Shown: positions 34,839 through 44,288, counted from the first letter of the stretch. The stretch is DNA of 64,000 nt from Nitrospira_D sp019636945 (GCF_047338595.1 NZ_JBLFBO010000002.1:124001-188000), one strand, 5' to 3'. A program made the numbers and translations. Notes: generated by a model not told the origin, from the letters alone.

Positions 34839-34866
34839 TGTATAAGAAATCTCCGGTCTGTGTCAA
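34839..34866 (-). promoter_or_regulatory. Promoter of the prs operon
   Basis: Minus-strand TTGACA (34861-34866), 16-base spacer, TATACA (34839-34844). It lies just past the ispE stop. The leader of about 140 bases holds a perfect palindrome ATGCTGATC-GT-GATCAGCAT at 34766-34785. Confidence 0.6.
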
Positions 34867-34898
34867 TAAACGACCCGAAGAATGTTGGAATCGGTCAA

Positions 34899-35807
34899 CT
34901 ACGAGGGAGACGAAGTCTGTGCGACAAAAACTTTGAACTGTGGCTCATTCATAAATAGAGCCTGTGCCTGACGAGCCTTGGCTTCATCACGAAACACCCC
35001 GAAAACGGTTGCCCCGCTCCCCGAGAGGAGCGCCACGTCAGCCTCGAGAGCCAGCAATCGATGCTTGATCTCCTGCAGCAGGGGGTAGGCCTTAAACACC
35101 GGTCCTTCGAAGTCATTTTCTGCCGCCTCCAGCACCTGCTCCCATCCCAGCTCAGAGGCTTGTTCCAGCATGGCATGGGATTGGGACAGTGGAACTACAC
35201 CGGCTCGATTGGCAGTGAGCTGCTGGTACGCCCACTTCGTTTCCACCGGGAAACCCGGATTGACCAAAACAACCCATCGCGTTCCTTTGATCCGAATCGA
35301 CGCAACCTGCTCACCACGCCCTGCCACAGTCGCGGAGGGCGCAAAGAAAAAGAACGCCACATCGCTCCCGAGCGTTTGGCCAATGTGCGCCATCTGTTCC
35401 ACCGACCATCCTAGATTGAACAACTGGTTTAGGCCGATAATCGTCGCAGCCGCATCACTACTCCCACCTCCCAAGCCGGCTCCCATTGGAATCCGTTTTG
35501 CGAGAGTGATGTCCAATCCTCCTGTTTGCCCACTCTGCTCCATGACCGCCACGGCCGCACGAGAGACCAAATTGGAGCCATCCGTCTTCAACGATGGCTC
35601 GTCACAGCGCAATGTGACTCCGGAATGGGCACCAGTCAGTTCAAGAGTGATCTCGTCCTCCACCTGGACCGTCTGCATGAGCGACCAAAGATTGTGATAG
35701 CCATCCGTGCGACGATCGAGAATGCGCAACACGAGATTGATCTTGGCAGGGGCGAATACGCGAATGGAGAGAGGACGGGAGGTCGATGCGGGAGAAAGGT
35801 TAGTCAC
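34899..35807 (-). CDS. ispE: 4-diphosphocytidyl-2-C-methyl-D-erythritol kinase
   Basis: IspE phosphorylates CDP-ME in the MEP isoprenoid pathway. The 302-residue GHMP kinase has VFAPAKINLVLRILDRRTDG and the ATP loop PMGAGLGGGSSDAAA, with SGSGATVFGVF near the end. The start is GTG 35807, overlapping the response-regulator stop by 8 bases. Confidence 0.95.
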   Translation of the reverse strand: MTNLSPASTSRPLSIRVFAPAKINLVLRILDRRTDGYHNLWSLMQTVQVEDEITLELTGAHSGVTLRCDEPSLKTDGSNLVSRAAVAVMEQSGQTGGLDITLAKRIPMGAGLGGGSSDAAATIIGLNQLFNLGWSVEQMAHIGQTLGSDVAFFFFAPSATVAGRGEQVASIRIKGTRWVVLVNPGFPVETKWAYQQLTANRAGVVPLSQSHAMLEQASELGWEQVLEAAENDFEGPVFKAYPLLQEIKHRLLALEADVALLSGSGATVFGVFRDEAKARQAQALFMNEPQFKVFVAQTSSPS

Positions 35808-37185
35808 GACCTCCTTTTATAGCATACTTCTCTAACCGATACCGAAATGATCTGGTGTTCAACCGCAGCATTCGTGCCGCTTTCTTCTTGACCCACTTGG
35901 ACCGCTCCAGTGCCTTGAGCAACAGATCCTTTTCGATTCCGTTGATCAGCCCCTCAAGATCCAGGCCTTCATCGGTCAAGTCCAACGGGACCCCCTGTAC
36001 TGGCGGCAGCGCCGTGGGCCGATGAAGCCAGCCGCGCACATCGGCATCCGTTACCGGCCCGTCCACGGAGAATGCCACGACTCGCTCGATCAGATTTTCC
36101 AGTTCACGAACGTTGCCGCGCCATTCATGTTCTAACAGGACGTGCATCGCGTCGGAGCTGAATACCGGCTTTGGCTTCCCACTTTCTTTCGCAAATCGCT
36201 CCAGGAAGTGATTGACGAGGAGTGGAATATCACCCGTTCGCATTCGTAACGGTGGAAGCCGGATAGGGATCACGTCCAGGCGATAGTAGAGATCCTCCCG
36301 AAAAGAACCGTCCGCCACGGCTTTCTCAAGATCCTTATTGGTGGCGGCCACCACACGCACGTCGACTTTAATGTCTTGACTGCCTCCCACTCGACGAAAT
36401 TCTCGCTCCTGAATCACTCGGAGCAATTTCACTTGAATGGTCGGCGTCGTGTCCCCGATTTCGTCAAGAAAGATCGTTCCGCCGTTCGCGATCTCGAACA
36501 ACCCCGCTTTATTCGCGATCGCACCAGTAAATGATCCCTTCATATGGCCGAAGAGCTCGCTCTCCAGCAAGGTTTCCGGCACAGCACTGCAGTTCACCGC
36601 CACAAACGGCAAGGCGCTTCTTGCGCTGTTGTAGTGAATCGCGCGAGCGACTAATTCTTTCCCCGTTCCACTTTCTCCACAAATCAACACGTTGCTTTTC
36701 GAGTCCGCAACCTTCCGCACAACCTCAAACACTCTTTGAATCGCCTCGCTCTGACCGACCAACTGTGCGAATGACGACTGACTCGCCATTTCTCGCTTGA
36801 GTAACATGTTCTCGGTCGTCAGGCGCCGCTTTTCCAACGCATTCCGGATGATCAACTGCACTTCATCCACTTGAAAGGGTTTCGTTAGATAATCATAGGC
36901 TCCCTGCTTCATCGCTTCGACGGCGGAGTCCGCACTCGCGAAGGCGGTGATGATCAACACCACCGTTTCCGGAGAAGCCGATTTGACCGCTTTGAGGACT
37001 TCCATTCCATCAACCTTCGGCATACGCAGATCGGTGATGACCAGATCGAAGATCTCCTTCTGCAGTAACTCAACGGCATCCTCACCATCCATGGCGATGG
37101 TCACGGCATACCCGGCCCGTTTGAGCATGATGCTCAAGACCTCGCGCAAGCTTTGTTCATCATCGACGACTAAGATCTTTTCCAC
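35800..37185 (-). CDS. NtrC-family (PilR-like) sigma54 response regulator
   Basis: The 461-residue protein has a receiver domain (VVDDEQ; Asp52 in VITDLRMPKVDG), an AAA+ domain with Walker A GESGTGKELVARAI and Walker B GTIFLDEIGD, and a Fis-type helix-turn-helix at the end (KKAARMLRLNTRSFRYRLEK). The sigma54 loop reads GSFTGA rather than GAFTGA. It overlaps the histidine kinase by 16 bases, so they are a pair. Next to pilC, which suggests type IV pilus control; that is an inference. Confidence 0.9.
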   Translation of the reverse strand: MEKILVVDDEQSLREVLSIMLKRAGYAVTIAMDGEDAVELLQKEIFDLVITDLRMPKVDGMEVLKAVKSASPETVVLIITAFASADSAVEAMKQGAYDYLTKPFQVDEVQLIIRNALEKRRLTTENMLLKREMASQSSFAQLVGQSEAIQRVFEVVRKVADSKSNVLICGESGTGKELVARAIHYNSARSALPFVAVNCSAVPETLLESELFGHMKGSFTGAIANKAGLFEIANGGTIFLDEIGDTTPTIQVKLLRVIQEREFRRVGGSQDIKVDVRVVAATNKDLEKAVADGSFREDLYYRLDVIPIRLPPLRMRTGDIPLLVNHFLERFAKESGKPKPVFSSDAMHVLLEHEWRGNVRELENLIERVVAFSVDGPVTDADVRGWLHRPTALPPVQGVPLDLTDEGLDLEGLINGIEKDLLLKALERSKWVKKKAARMLRLNTRSFRYRLEKYAIKGGRD

Positions 37186-38864
37186 GGCTCTCTTCCCTCA
37201 TGCCAGAGTCTGACGCCAGAATCTGCGGTACGAGGCAAACAGACCCCGAACCGCGTTCCCAGCCCTTCCTCACTCTCCACTTTGATCCACCCGCCATGAA
37301 GATCCACGATGCGATGGACCGCCGCCAATCCCAATCCGGACCCGCTCTTCTTGGTGGTAAAGAACGGCAAGAAAATCTTGTCGAGGTTCTTCTTCGGAAT
37401 GCCTTCTCCCGTATCATGAAACGACACCTCAATCACATCAGCTTTCCGACCCGCCACATCCACCTTTCGGCATCCGGTTGAGACCGTCAACTGACCGCCC
37501 TTGGGCATCGCATCAAAGGCGTTCACGGCAAAATTCCAGAACACTTGTTTCATCTGATCCTGATCCACTTGTGCGGGCAGTGTGTCAGAACACGGAGCAG
37601 TCACCACAGTGATATTCGTTCTCGTTCGTGCTTCATGTTGTACCAGATCAAACGTCTCAGCAAGGACTTTGTTCAAATCACACTCGACCAAATTCAGAGC
37701 CGGAGGCCTGGCATACTGCAAGAACTCGGTAATGATGGCATTCAGCCGAGTGGCTTCCCGAACGGCAATCTCCACCAACCGTTGGCTCGTTTCGTCGGCC
37801 TGCACATCCTTCCGAAGCATCTGCATGGCACCGGCGAGGGCACCGAGCGGATTTCGAATTTCATGCGCCATGCCCGCCGACATTTCTCCAAGGCTGGCAA
37901 GCCACTCCTTCCGTCGCATTTCCTCCTCTAAATCGCGGATCTGCGTGAGATCCTTACAGACGCCCACTAGTCCTGTCGTTTCGCCTTGCTCGTGTAGGGG
38001 GCCAAGTGTCATTCCGAGAATCAGCCGATTCCCATCGGCCCGTTTACACTCGACCTCGAATCTCAGATTATGTGAAACACGTTCAGCACCCTCGCTCTCC
38101 AATCTTTCTGGCTGCCAGTTGAAGACTTCGCGCCAAGGGCGCCCATGGACTTGCTTGCTGCTATAGCCGGTCGCTTCTTCGGCGGCAGGATTGAATGACG
38201 TGATCAGGCCATGCGCATCGGTTGTGAACACCCCGCTGCTGATGCTGTTCACGATGTTCTCATGGAACGCTCGCAGACGGTGGAGCCCTTGCTCTTTTTC
38301 TCGGAGCGATTGATCCGCCGTCCGCAATTGATCCGCAAGGGCACCACTCAGGAACCCGACGACCAGAAACGCCAGCGCATACACGCCGAACGCCTGAAGC
38401 GTTTCCGCGGCGCTCAGTCGGGTATGAGGAAGCCAACCCCAGGTCTCGGTAAGACCATACAACTGTAAGTTAGTGAGAAGTCCAAACAGGATGATGCAGA
38501 GGCTTGCCGTCAACAGGCCGACTCGACGCCGTGGCACCAAGCTTGCCACGGTCACGCTGATGACGTAGAGTACGGCAAAGGGACTTTCAATTCCGCCTGT
38601 TCGTGCAATCAGCACAGACTCAACGATAAAATCTATGGCGATCTGCCCCCATGCAAACCGCACAAGTACTTCTGGACGAACGAGATGTTGCAGGATGAGG
38701 GCGTAGAGGATCGTGGCTCCATAGGTAAAGACGATCAAGGCATAGAACGTTTCGACGCGCTCGCCTTTCGTCACCTGGAATGCAAGAGACAGCCCTAACA
38801 GCAACGTAACAAGAACGACCCGCCAGCCCATCAACCAATAAATTCTGGTCTTGATCTCGTCCAC
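37170..38864 (-). CDS. PilS-like membrane sensor histidine kinase
   Basis: The 564-residue protein has about six N-terminal hydrophobic segments (residues 10-190), like PilS, then a PAS domain (about 205-325), dimerisation domain with GEMSAGMAHEIRNPLGALAG (phospho-His), and an ATPase domain with FAVNAFDAMPKGG, DTGEGIPKK and KKSGSGLGLAAV. The start is GTG 38864. It is followed by its response regulator with overlap. Signal unknown. Confidence 0.9.
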   Translation of the reverse strand: MDEIKTRIYWLMGWRVVLVTLLLGLSLAFQVTKGERVETFYALIVFTYGATILYALILQHLVRPEVLVRFAWGQIAIDFIVESVLIARTGGIESPFAVLYVISVTVASLVPRRRVGLLTASLCIILFGLLTNLQLYGLTETWGWLPHTRLSAAETLQAFGVYALAFLVVGFLSGALADQLRTADQSLREKEQGLHRLRAFHENIVNSISSGVFTTDAHGLITSFNPAAEEATGYSSKQVHGRPWREVFNWQPERLESEGAERVSHNLRFEVECKRADGNRLILGMTLGPLHEQGETTGLVGVCKDLTQIRDLEEEMRRKEWLASLGEMSAGMAHEIRNPLGALAGAMQMLRKDVQADETSQRLVEIAVREATRLNAIITEFLQYARPPALNLVECDLNKVLAETFDLVQHEARTRTNITVVTAPCSDTLPAQVDQDQMKQVFWNFAVNAFDAMPKGGQLTVSTGCRKVDVAGRKADVIEVSFHDTGEGIPKKNLDKIFLPFFTTKKSGSGLGLAAVHRIVDLHGGWIKVESEEGLGTRFGVCLPRTADSGVRLWHEGREPWKRS

Positions 38865-38897
38865 GCAGTGATCACCTTCTAGTCAGGCCATTATCCT

Positions 38898-38920
38898 CCG
38901 TCGAGTGCAGGACTCGACGG
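38898..38920. promoter_or_regulatory. Inverted repeat upstream of the pilS-like gene
   Basis: CCGTCGAGT and ACTCGACGG are perfect 9-bp arms around 5 bases, 34 bases before the kinase start. No U-run follows, so an operator or a leader hairpin is more likely than a terminator. Confidence 0.45.
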
Positions 38921-39017
38921 GGACGGCCATCGCCGCTGAAAGGCCTGTGGGCGGGAAGAATACCGCTAGGATTTACCGCAATAAGGATGGACAAACGTCT
39001 GACCAGCTTGACTCACA

Positions 39018-39043
39018 AGGTGGGCAGAAAGAATCACCCACCT
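39018..39043. terminator. Hairpin after pilC
   Basis: AGGTGGG and CCCACCT pair perfectly (7 bp) around a 12-base loop, 12 bases past the pilC stop. No U-run is present, so termination would be weak. Confidence 0.35.
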
Positions 39044-39054
39044 CAGTGCATGCA

Positions 39055-40269
39055 TTACCCGATCGCAGAGGCCATGGTGAAGATCGGCAAATACATCGCC
39101 ACCACGATGAAGCCGACCGTGACTCCCAGGAACACCATCATCATCGGTTCCAAGAGTGCCGTGAGATTTCCAACAGCCTCGTCGACTTCGTCTTCGTAGA
39201 AATCCGCGATCTTCCCAAGCATGGTATCCAGCGCGCCGGTTGACTCTCCGACCGAGATCATATGCGTGACCATCTTCGGGAATGTGCCGCTTTTTGCAAG
39301 CGGCTCCGAAATCGTCTTCCCACCGCTGATGCTGACTTTCGCTTCAAGCAGCGCCCCTTCGACTACCTTGTTGCCGGAGGTCTTGGCACAGATCGTCAGC
39401 GCCTCGAGCAATGGCACACCGCTTGCCAGCAAGGTCCCCAATGTCCTGGTGAACTTGGCCACCGACGCCTTACGAATCAAGTCCCCAAATACGGGCAGCT
39501 TCAGCAGGAACTTGTCGATGGCCAATCTCCCCTGTTTCGTTACATAGTACTTCTTGATCCCCACCACCAACCCGATGATCACACCCAGCATGATATACCA
39601 ATTCCCTTGCGCAAAATTACTCATATCAATGACGAGCTGGGTCGGGGCCGGAAGTCCCATTTTCCCACCGGACATTTCCTTGAACATTTTCTCGAACACC
39701 GGGATGACCCAAATCATTAAGACGGTAATCACGATTGCGGCGATGCCCAAAATGGCGGCGGGATAGACCATCGCGCTCTTAATCTGCCCTTTTAACTTCA
39801 TGGCCTTTTCGATATGCTTCGATAATCGTCCGAGAATGGTATCCAGTAATCCTCCCACCTCGCCGGCATGGACCATATTGACGTATAGGTCATCGAAGAT
39901 TTTGGGATGTTTGCTGAGGGCGTCCGAAAACGTTGATCCACCTTCGACCCGTCCCTTGATCTCACCGACCGACTTTCTCAATACGGCATTCTCGGACTGT
40001 GTCGAGAGGATTTCGAGACATTGGATCAACGGCAATCCCGCATTGATCATCGTCCCGAATTGTCGGGTGAATACGACCAGGTCCTTTTCCTTCACCCCAC
40101 TTCCCAGCTGAAAACTGAACCCCTCTTTGGCCGCCTTCTCTTCGAGACTCGTGACGACGAGGTTCTGCTTGCGTAACTGCTCCGCAGCCTCATCTCTCGA
40201 CTTGGCAACCAGCTCACCCTTCTTCACTACTCCGGACTTACTGCGCCCGATGTACGCAAATGTGGCCAT
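39055..40269 (-). CDS. pilC: Type IV pilus / type II secretion inner-membrane protein
   Basis: The 404-residue protein has two T2SSF domains (about residues 68-190 and 272-395) with FTRQFGTMINAGLPLIQCLE and FTRTLGTLLASGVPLLEAL as the repeated motif, and three membrane segments (about 170-190, 220-240, 370-395). It forms the platform on which the pilus motor acts. pilB and pilA are not in the window. It starts at ATG 40269 with its own promoter. Confidence 0.92.
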   Translation of the reverse strand: MATFAYIGRSKSGVVKKGELVAKSRDEAAEQLRKQNLVVTSLEEKAAKEGFSFQLGSGVKEKDLVVFTRQFGTMINAGLPLIQCLEILSTQSENAVLRKSVGEIKGRVEGGSTFSDALSKHPKIFDDLYVNMVHAGEVGGLLDTILGRLSKHIEKAMKLKGQIKSAMVYPAAILGIAAIVITVLMIWVIPVFEKMFKEMSGGKMGLPAPTQLVIDMSNFAQGNWYIMLGVIIGLVVGIKKYYVTKQGRLAIDKFLLKLPVFGDLIRKASVAKFTRTLGTLLASGVPLLEALTICAKTSGNKVVEGALLEAKVSISGGKTISEPLAKSGTFPKMVTHMISVGESTGALDTMLGKIADFYEDEVDEAVGNLTALLEPMMMVFLGVTVGFIVVAMYLPIFTMASAIG

Positions 40270-40331
40270 AGGTTCTCGACCTGTTACGGCTCCGATGCCG
40301 GTTATCGAACAATTATAGGGACTACAGAAGG

Positions 40332-40360
40332 AGTCTACTGGCGTCTCGAAACCCTGTCAA
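40332..40360 (-). promoter_or_regulatory. Promoter of pilC
   Basis: Minus-strand TTGACA (40355-40360), 17-base spacer, TAGACT (40332-40337), about 60 bases before the pilC ATG. Confidence 0.6.
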
Positions 40361-40417
40361 AAACAATTACATTATTTACCTGGTCCCCCAGGCGAATCGT
40401 GAGGTTGAACAAGGGGA

Positions 40418-40960
40418 TCAGGTCAGTGGAGGGGCTGCATTCGCATCTCGATATCCTCGATACAGATAGTGGAATCCTGAGGCAAGCGTAAACCCAACCA
40501 TTAAGACAACAAGCGGGGTAATCGTCGAGCGATCAACCCCACGCCATGTCAGCAGAATGGTTAGAAGAACATAGCTCAATTGAAACAGCGTCGTTCCTTT
40601 TCCTAGGAACGTCGGAGTGACATTGATCGGCGTACTCGTCACATGGGCAACCACCGTCCCCAGCAAGAGCATCAGATCTCGGCTCACAACCAGAATGACA
40701 AGCCACGACGGCACGAGATGGAGCACCGCGAGCGAAATAAAGCTTGATGTCAGCAGCAGCTTGTCCGCGAGCGGATCGAGCAACGTTCCCAATCGCGTTC
40801 TCTGATTAAGCTTACGTGCGAGGTAGCCATCAACCGCATCCGTAAGCCCGGCGAGAAGCAGCGTCAACAGGGCCAATCCATAGGAGCCGTAGGTCATGAA
40901 GCCGATGAATACGGGAACCAAGAGGATACGAAGAATGGTCAGACTATTGGGAATATTCAT
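40418..40960 (-). CDS. pgsA: CDP-diacylglycerol-glycerol-3-phosphate 3-phosphatidyltransferase
   Basis: PgsA makes phosphatidylglycerol phosphate. The 180-residue membrane protein starts MNIPNSLTILRILLVPVF and has the CDP-alcohol motif DAVDGYLARKLNQRTRLG with LLDPLADK after it. ATG 40960 matches the family start; ATG 40978 would add six residues. Several hydrophobic helices are seen. Divergent from the small gene at 41114. Confidence 0.93.
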   Translation of the reverse strand: MNIPNSLTILRILLVPVFIGFMTYGSYGLALLTLLLAGLTDAVDGYLARKLNQRTRLGTLLDPLADKLLLTSSFISLAVLHLVPSWLVILVVSRDLMLLLGTVVAHVTSTPINVTPTFLGKGTTLFQLSYVLLTILLTWRGVDRSTITPLVVLMVGFTLASGFHYLYRGYRDANAAPPLT

Positions 40961-41113
40961 GGAGTGGAATTCGGACATGCCCCTGACTTGACGAGGCGAG
41001 GCATCATAGTAACCGATGGTGCGCTTGTCAACGAGTTGCAGGGAGGGAGGGACACCTCCTATAATCAACTCGGTGGTGTACTATCTCAACCGATGGCGAA
41101 GGGATACGGAAGT

Positions 41114-41431
41114 ATGAGCACATTACCGCTCCTGTTCAAGAAGGAAGGATTGGTCGAAAAACATCAAGTGGAAGGGGTGGATCCGAGTGACCGCTATTTT
41201 AACCGGGCCATCCTCGTGAATCGAACCTCGGCTGGCTACTCCACCAAAGTAATGTATGAAGCGTTGATCGTTGAGAGTCGATCGCACTCAACCATTATCG
41301 CTGCCGTAAAAGAATTGGTTGAAAAACTCCAAGATTTTGGGTTTACACGTCTGCGAACACGACCTAATTTTAAGGGCACCCGGTATCTCGCCGAGAAGGA
41401 AACCTGGATCGATTATCCAGACCGTGCTTGA
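41114..41431 (+). CDS. Hypothetical protein
   Basis: The 105-residue protein is basic and mixed alpha/beta by composition. It has no cysteine, signal or membrane segment. Segments: FKKEGLVEKHQVEGVDPSDR, then SRSHSTIIAAVKELVEKLQ, a probable helix, and FGFTRLRTRPNFKGTRYLAE. ATG 41114 is preferred; ATG 41093 would add seven residues. It is convergent with the serine hydrolase, with 2 bases between stops. Family not recognised. Confidence 0.6.
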   Translation: MSTLPLLFKKEGLVEKHQVEGVDPSDRYFNRAILVNRTSAGYSTKVMYEALIVESRSHSTIIAAVKELVEKLQDFGFTRLRTRPNFKGTRYLAEKETWIDYPDRA

Positions 41432-41433
41432 GG

Positions 41434-42564
41434 TCAGGCTAGAAATTCCTGACTGACGAGGTCATGGATCACAGGACGGAACTCCCGAATCGCTTCATTA
41501 CGACTAGAAGGATGAACGCGATTGGAAATCAACACGACCTCCAAACGCTGTACAGGATCAATCCAGATTGATGTTCCGGTATAGCCCAGATGACCGAAGG
41601 ACTGATCTGAGAAGCGACATCCAGCCGATGACGGCTTTGAGGGAGTATCCCACCCTAGAGCCCAGCTGGACGCCTCCCCTCTCGCTTGCCTCTTGGTAAA
41701 CTCCCGGACAAGATCCCCATCGAGCATCGCGGGCTGCCCATGGTACGCCTTCAGCCACTCACCTGTGATAGTCATGATCGCGTCAACATTTCCGAATAAC
41801 CCGGCGTGCCCCGCCACTCCTCCCATTGCACCTGCATTCTGATCATGCACTTCTCCGCATAGTACCCGGCCTCGCCAAGGATCGTATTCAGTCGGAGCGA
41901 CACCGGTCTTTGTTTTACGCATTCGCTCAAGAAATGTATTTAGCTCCTCGGGTAGGACAAATTGAATGGATGGCTTCCCCAGCCGATGCAGGATACGATC
42001 AGAGAAAAACTGATTCAATGATCGCCCGCTGGTCCGTTCAACGATCATCCCCAGCAACATGAACCCCAGATCGCTATAAAGGCTGCGAGCACCGCGCTCA
42101 TAGACTAAGGGTTCCGATCGGATTAAGTTCAACAGCTTTTGCTTCGCTGAGCTCCTCCCGTCCCTTGATGACGGAACGGTTCCATCTGGGCTGAGCCGCT
42201 CATAATAACCTCGCCATCCAGGCAATCCAGATTGATGAGTTAATAAGTCTCGAAGGGTTGTAGACCCGATTGGGTTCTCAGCGCATTCCTCAAGGTACTC
42301 AGCGAGATGAGCATCAAGCCGACACTGGCCGTTCTGAATCAACAGAACGAGAGACGTCACGGTTGCCAGAGGTTTTGTTAAGGAAGCCAGATCATAGATG
42401 GTGGAGATAAGAACGGAGTCTCCTGGCGGGTCGATCGATAACCGTCCGGCAGAAAATCGTGCGATCGGTCTGTCTCCCTGGCGCACCCCCAATACTGCTC
42501 CTGGGAAAACTCCATTCACAACAGCTCGGTCAAGTGCAATCTGAATTGCAGAAGGTTCGGGCAT
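41434..42564 (-). CDS. Serine hydrolase of the class C beta-lactamase family
   Basis: The 376-residue protein has the beta-lactamase/DD-peptidase core: DLASLTKPLATVTS (S-x-x-K), YSDLGFMLLG (Y-x-D in the place of Y-x-N) and a C-terminal GYTGTSIWIDP (H/K-T-G counterpart). No signal peptide is seen. It probably hydrolyses an ester or peptidoglycan-related substrate. ATG 42564 is used; TTG 42588 is upstream. It follows divIVA in the same direction. Confidence 0.85.
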   Translation of the reverse strand: MPEPSAIQIALDRAVVNGVFPGAVLGVRQGDRPIARFSAGRLSIDPPGDSVLISTIYDLASLTKPLATVTSLVLLIQNGQCRLDAHLAEYLEECAENPIGSTTLRDLLTHQSGLPGWRGYYERLSPDGTVPSSRDGRSSAKQKLLNLIRSEPLVYERGARSLYSDLGFMLLGMIVERTSGRSLNQFFSDRILHRLGKPSIQFVLPEELNTFLERMRKTKTGVAPTEYDPWRGRVLCGEVHDQNAGAMGGVAGHAGLFGNVDAIMTITGEWLKAYHGQPAMLDGDLVREFTKRQARGEASSWALGWDTPSKPSSAGCRFSDQSFGHLGYTGTSIWIDPVQRLEVVLISNRVHPSSRNEAIREFRPVIHDLVSQEFLA

Positions 42565-42640
42565 GGGGAGAGACTTGATGTAAACCAATCGAACGCAGCG
42601 TTACAACTAAACCATCGGCTAGACGAGGAGATTCAACGAA

Positions 42641-43153
42641 TCATCGCAGCGGGCTGGACTCTCCTTCCATTTTTTCCTCCGGCACAATGTGATGCTCTTG
42701 GTAGACCTCACTCGCTTCAACATCCAACATTCGTTCGAACGTACTGAGCGTGGCTCGCATACGCTCCACCATCAGCAGGCGCTGCTTTTTCAGAACGGAC
42801 AGATCCCGCTGGGTATTTCCAAGCTCGACCCTTGCTTGCCGAAAGAGTTCGCTGGCCTTCAATTCCGCTTCTTTCACAATCAGCTCCGCATCTCGTTGAG
42901 CGCTACGTTTGACGTCCTCAGCCAGCGACTGTGCTGAAACCAGGGTATTGGATAAAGTCGTTTCGGTCCGCTTCAGTTCTGTCACCTGTTGTTCGAGCGA
43001 ATAGATTCGTTCGCGTAATGTCGCATTGTCTCGATTCAGGTACTCAACCGTCTGTGCAATCTCCTCCAGAAAGCGGTTGACCTCTTCACGATCATAGCCA
43101 CGAAGTTTGACCTGAAATACCATCTGTTGAATGTCGATCGGTGTGATCTTCAT
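42641..43153 (-). CDS. divIVA: DivIVA domain protein
   Basis: The 170-residue protein starts MKITPIDIQQMVFQVKLRGY and continues EEVNRFLEEIAQTVEYLN, the DivIVA lipid-binding head, followed by long coiled coils (about 40-145). DivIVA marks curved membranes at poles and septa. The start at 43153 is fixed by the conserved head; a longer frame to 43372 only shadows yggT. It lies 20 bases after yggT, the common yggT-divIVA order. Confidence 0.9.
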   Translation of the reverse strand: MKITPIDIQQMVFQVKLRGYDREEVNRFLEEIAQTVEYLNRDNATLRERIYSLEQQVTELKRTETTLSNTLVSAQSLAEDVKRSAQRDAELIVKEAELKASELFRQARVELGNTQRDLSVLKKQRLLMVERMRATLSTFERMLDVEASEVYQEHHIVPEEKMEGESSPLR

Positions 43154-43173
43154 GCCATCCCCCATCGGTTGCG

Positions 43174-43470
43174 TCAGTTCATCCGTACTGCTATGTCCTT
43201 TATGGACTGGACGACCGCAATCTGCATAAACCAAATCGCTGCAATGACAATCAACGGGGAAAGGTCTATTCCCATCCCCAAGCCGACCCGTCGCCGAATC
43301 GGAGCCAGTATCGGTTCCGTCGCACGCGTGAGAAATTGGACGATTGGATTCCACGGATCCGGATTGACCCACGAAATGAGCGCTCGTGCAATAATTATCC
43401 AGCTATAGAACGACAAGGCATAGTCTAGCACCGTTGCCAGTCCTAACAAGGTATTTCCAACCACAAACAT
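43174..43470 (-). CDS. yggT: YggT family membrane protein
   Basis: The 98-residue protein has two hydrophobic segments and the family motif SWVNPDPWNPIVQFLTRATE, then PILAPIRRRV. YggT proteins are linked to cell division and osmotic stress in some bacteria. Its ATG overlaps the proC stop by one base (TAATG). Confidence 0.9.
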   Translation of the reverse strand: MFVVGNTLLGLATVLDYALSFYSWIIIARALISWVNPDPWNPIVQFLTRATEPILAPIRRRVGLGMGIDLSPLIVIAAIWFMQIAVVQSIKDIAVRMN

Positions 43471-44288
43471 TAGTTTCCAAGCTCCTGAGATCGTCTTGTC
43501 GCAGCCTCAACTGCGTCCATTAATACAGCCCGCAGCCCCCCTTGCTCCAACCGATGCAATCCGGCGATCGTCGTCCCTCCGGGAGAAGCGACTTGGTCCT
43601 TCAGGCGTGCAGGATGCTGACCAGACTCTAGTACCATCCGAGCCGCACCCAACACCGTCTGCGCCGCCAGCATACTTGCCGTCTCTCTAGGCAAACCCAT
43701 TTTGACTCCCCCATCCGCCATCGCCTCGATAGCGAGGAAAATATAGGCAGGGCCGCTTCCGCTTAAACCAGTCACAGCATCCATAAGACGCTCCTCAAGC
43801 ACAACCACTTTGCCAACCGCGTCAAAGATCTGCTGCACGCGGGCAACCGCCTCCGGTCCAACTCCTGGACCGACCGCCAATGCTGTCATCCCCGCGCCAA
43901 CCATCGCCGGAGTGTTCGGCATGGCGCGAATAATTAACGTTTGAGAGCCAAGGAATTCCTGAAGCCGACCGATGGGAACTCCGGCAGCCACCGACACGAC
44001 GAGCCGATGACCGATACCCGTTCCCATCCCCCTGAGCACGTCGGCAAGGACCTGCGGCTTAACGGCGAGCATGACGATATCACTTGCACGTACCACCTCA
44101 TCATTCACGAGACCCACCCGAACCCCATAATATCTCTTGAGATGATCCTGCCGTGTGACGTCTGGATCTGCCACACAGATTTGTTCCGGCTCGAACAACC
44201 TGGCAGTAAGCACACCGCTGATCAACGCTTCTGCCATACGCCCACCACCGATCAACCCAAGAGTATGCATACCGACTGAGTTAGACAT
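43470..44288 (-). CDS. proC: Pyrroline-5-carboxylate reductase
   Basis: ProC makes proline. The 272-residue protein has LGLIGGGRMAEALISG near the N-terminus (NAD(P)-binding), AVKPQVLADVL, IRAMPNTPAMVGAGM and GLSGSGPAYIFLA, ending with a trimming of SPGGTTIAGLHRLEQGG. ATG 44288 with GGAGC ahead is used; it overlaps yggS by 8 bases. Confidence 0.95.
   Translation of the reverse strand: MSNSVGMHTLGLIGGGRMAEALISGVLTARLFEPEQICVADPDVTRQDHLKRYYGVRVGLVNDEVVRASDIVMLAVKPQVLADVLRGMGTGIGHRLVVSVAAGVPIGRLQEFLGSQTLIIRAMPNTPAMVGAGMTALAVGPGVGPEAVARVQQIFDAVGKVVVLEERLMDAVTGLSGSGPAYIFLAIEAMADGGVKMGLPRETASMLAAQTVLGAARMVLESGQHPARLKDQVASPGGTTIAGLHRLEQGGLRAVLMDAVEAATRRSQELGN

Noticed and set aside
34692..34898. Possible tRNA between prs and ispE, as found in some bacteria
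   Set aside because: No T-loop GGTTCGAATCC-like sequence or cloverleaf arms on either strand.
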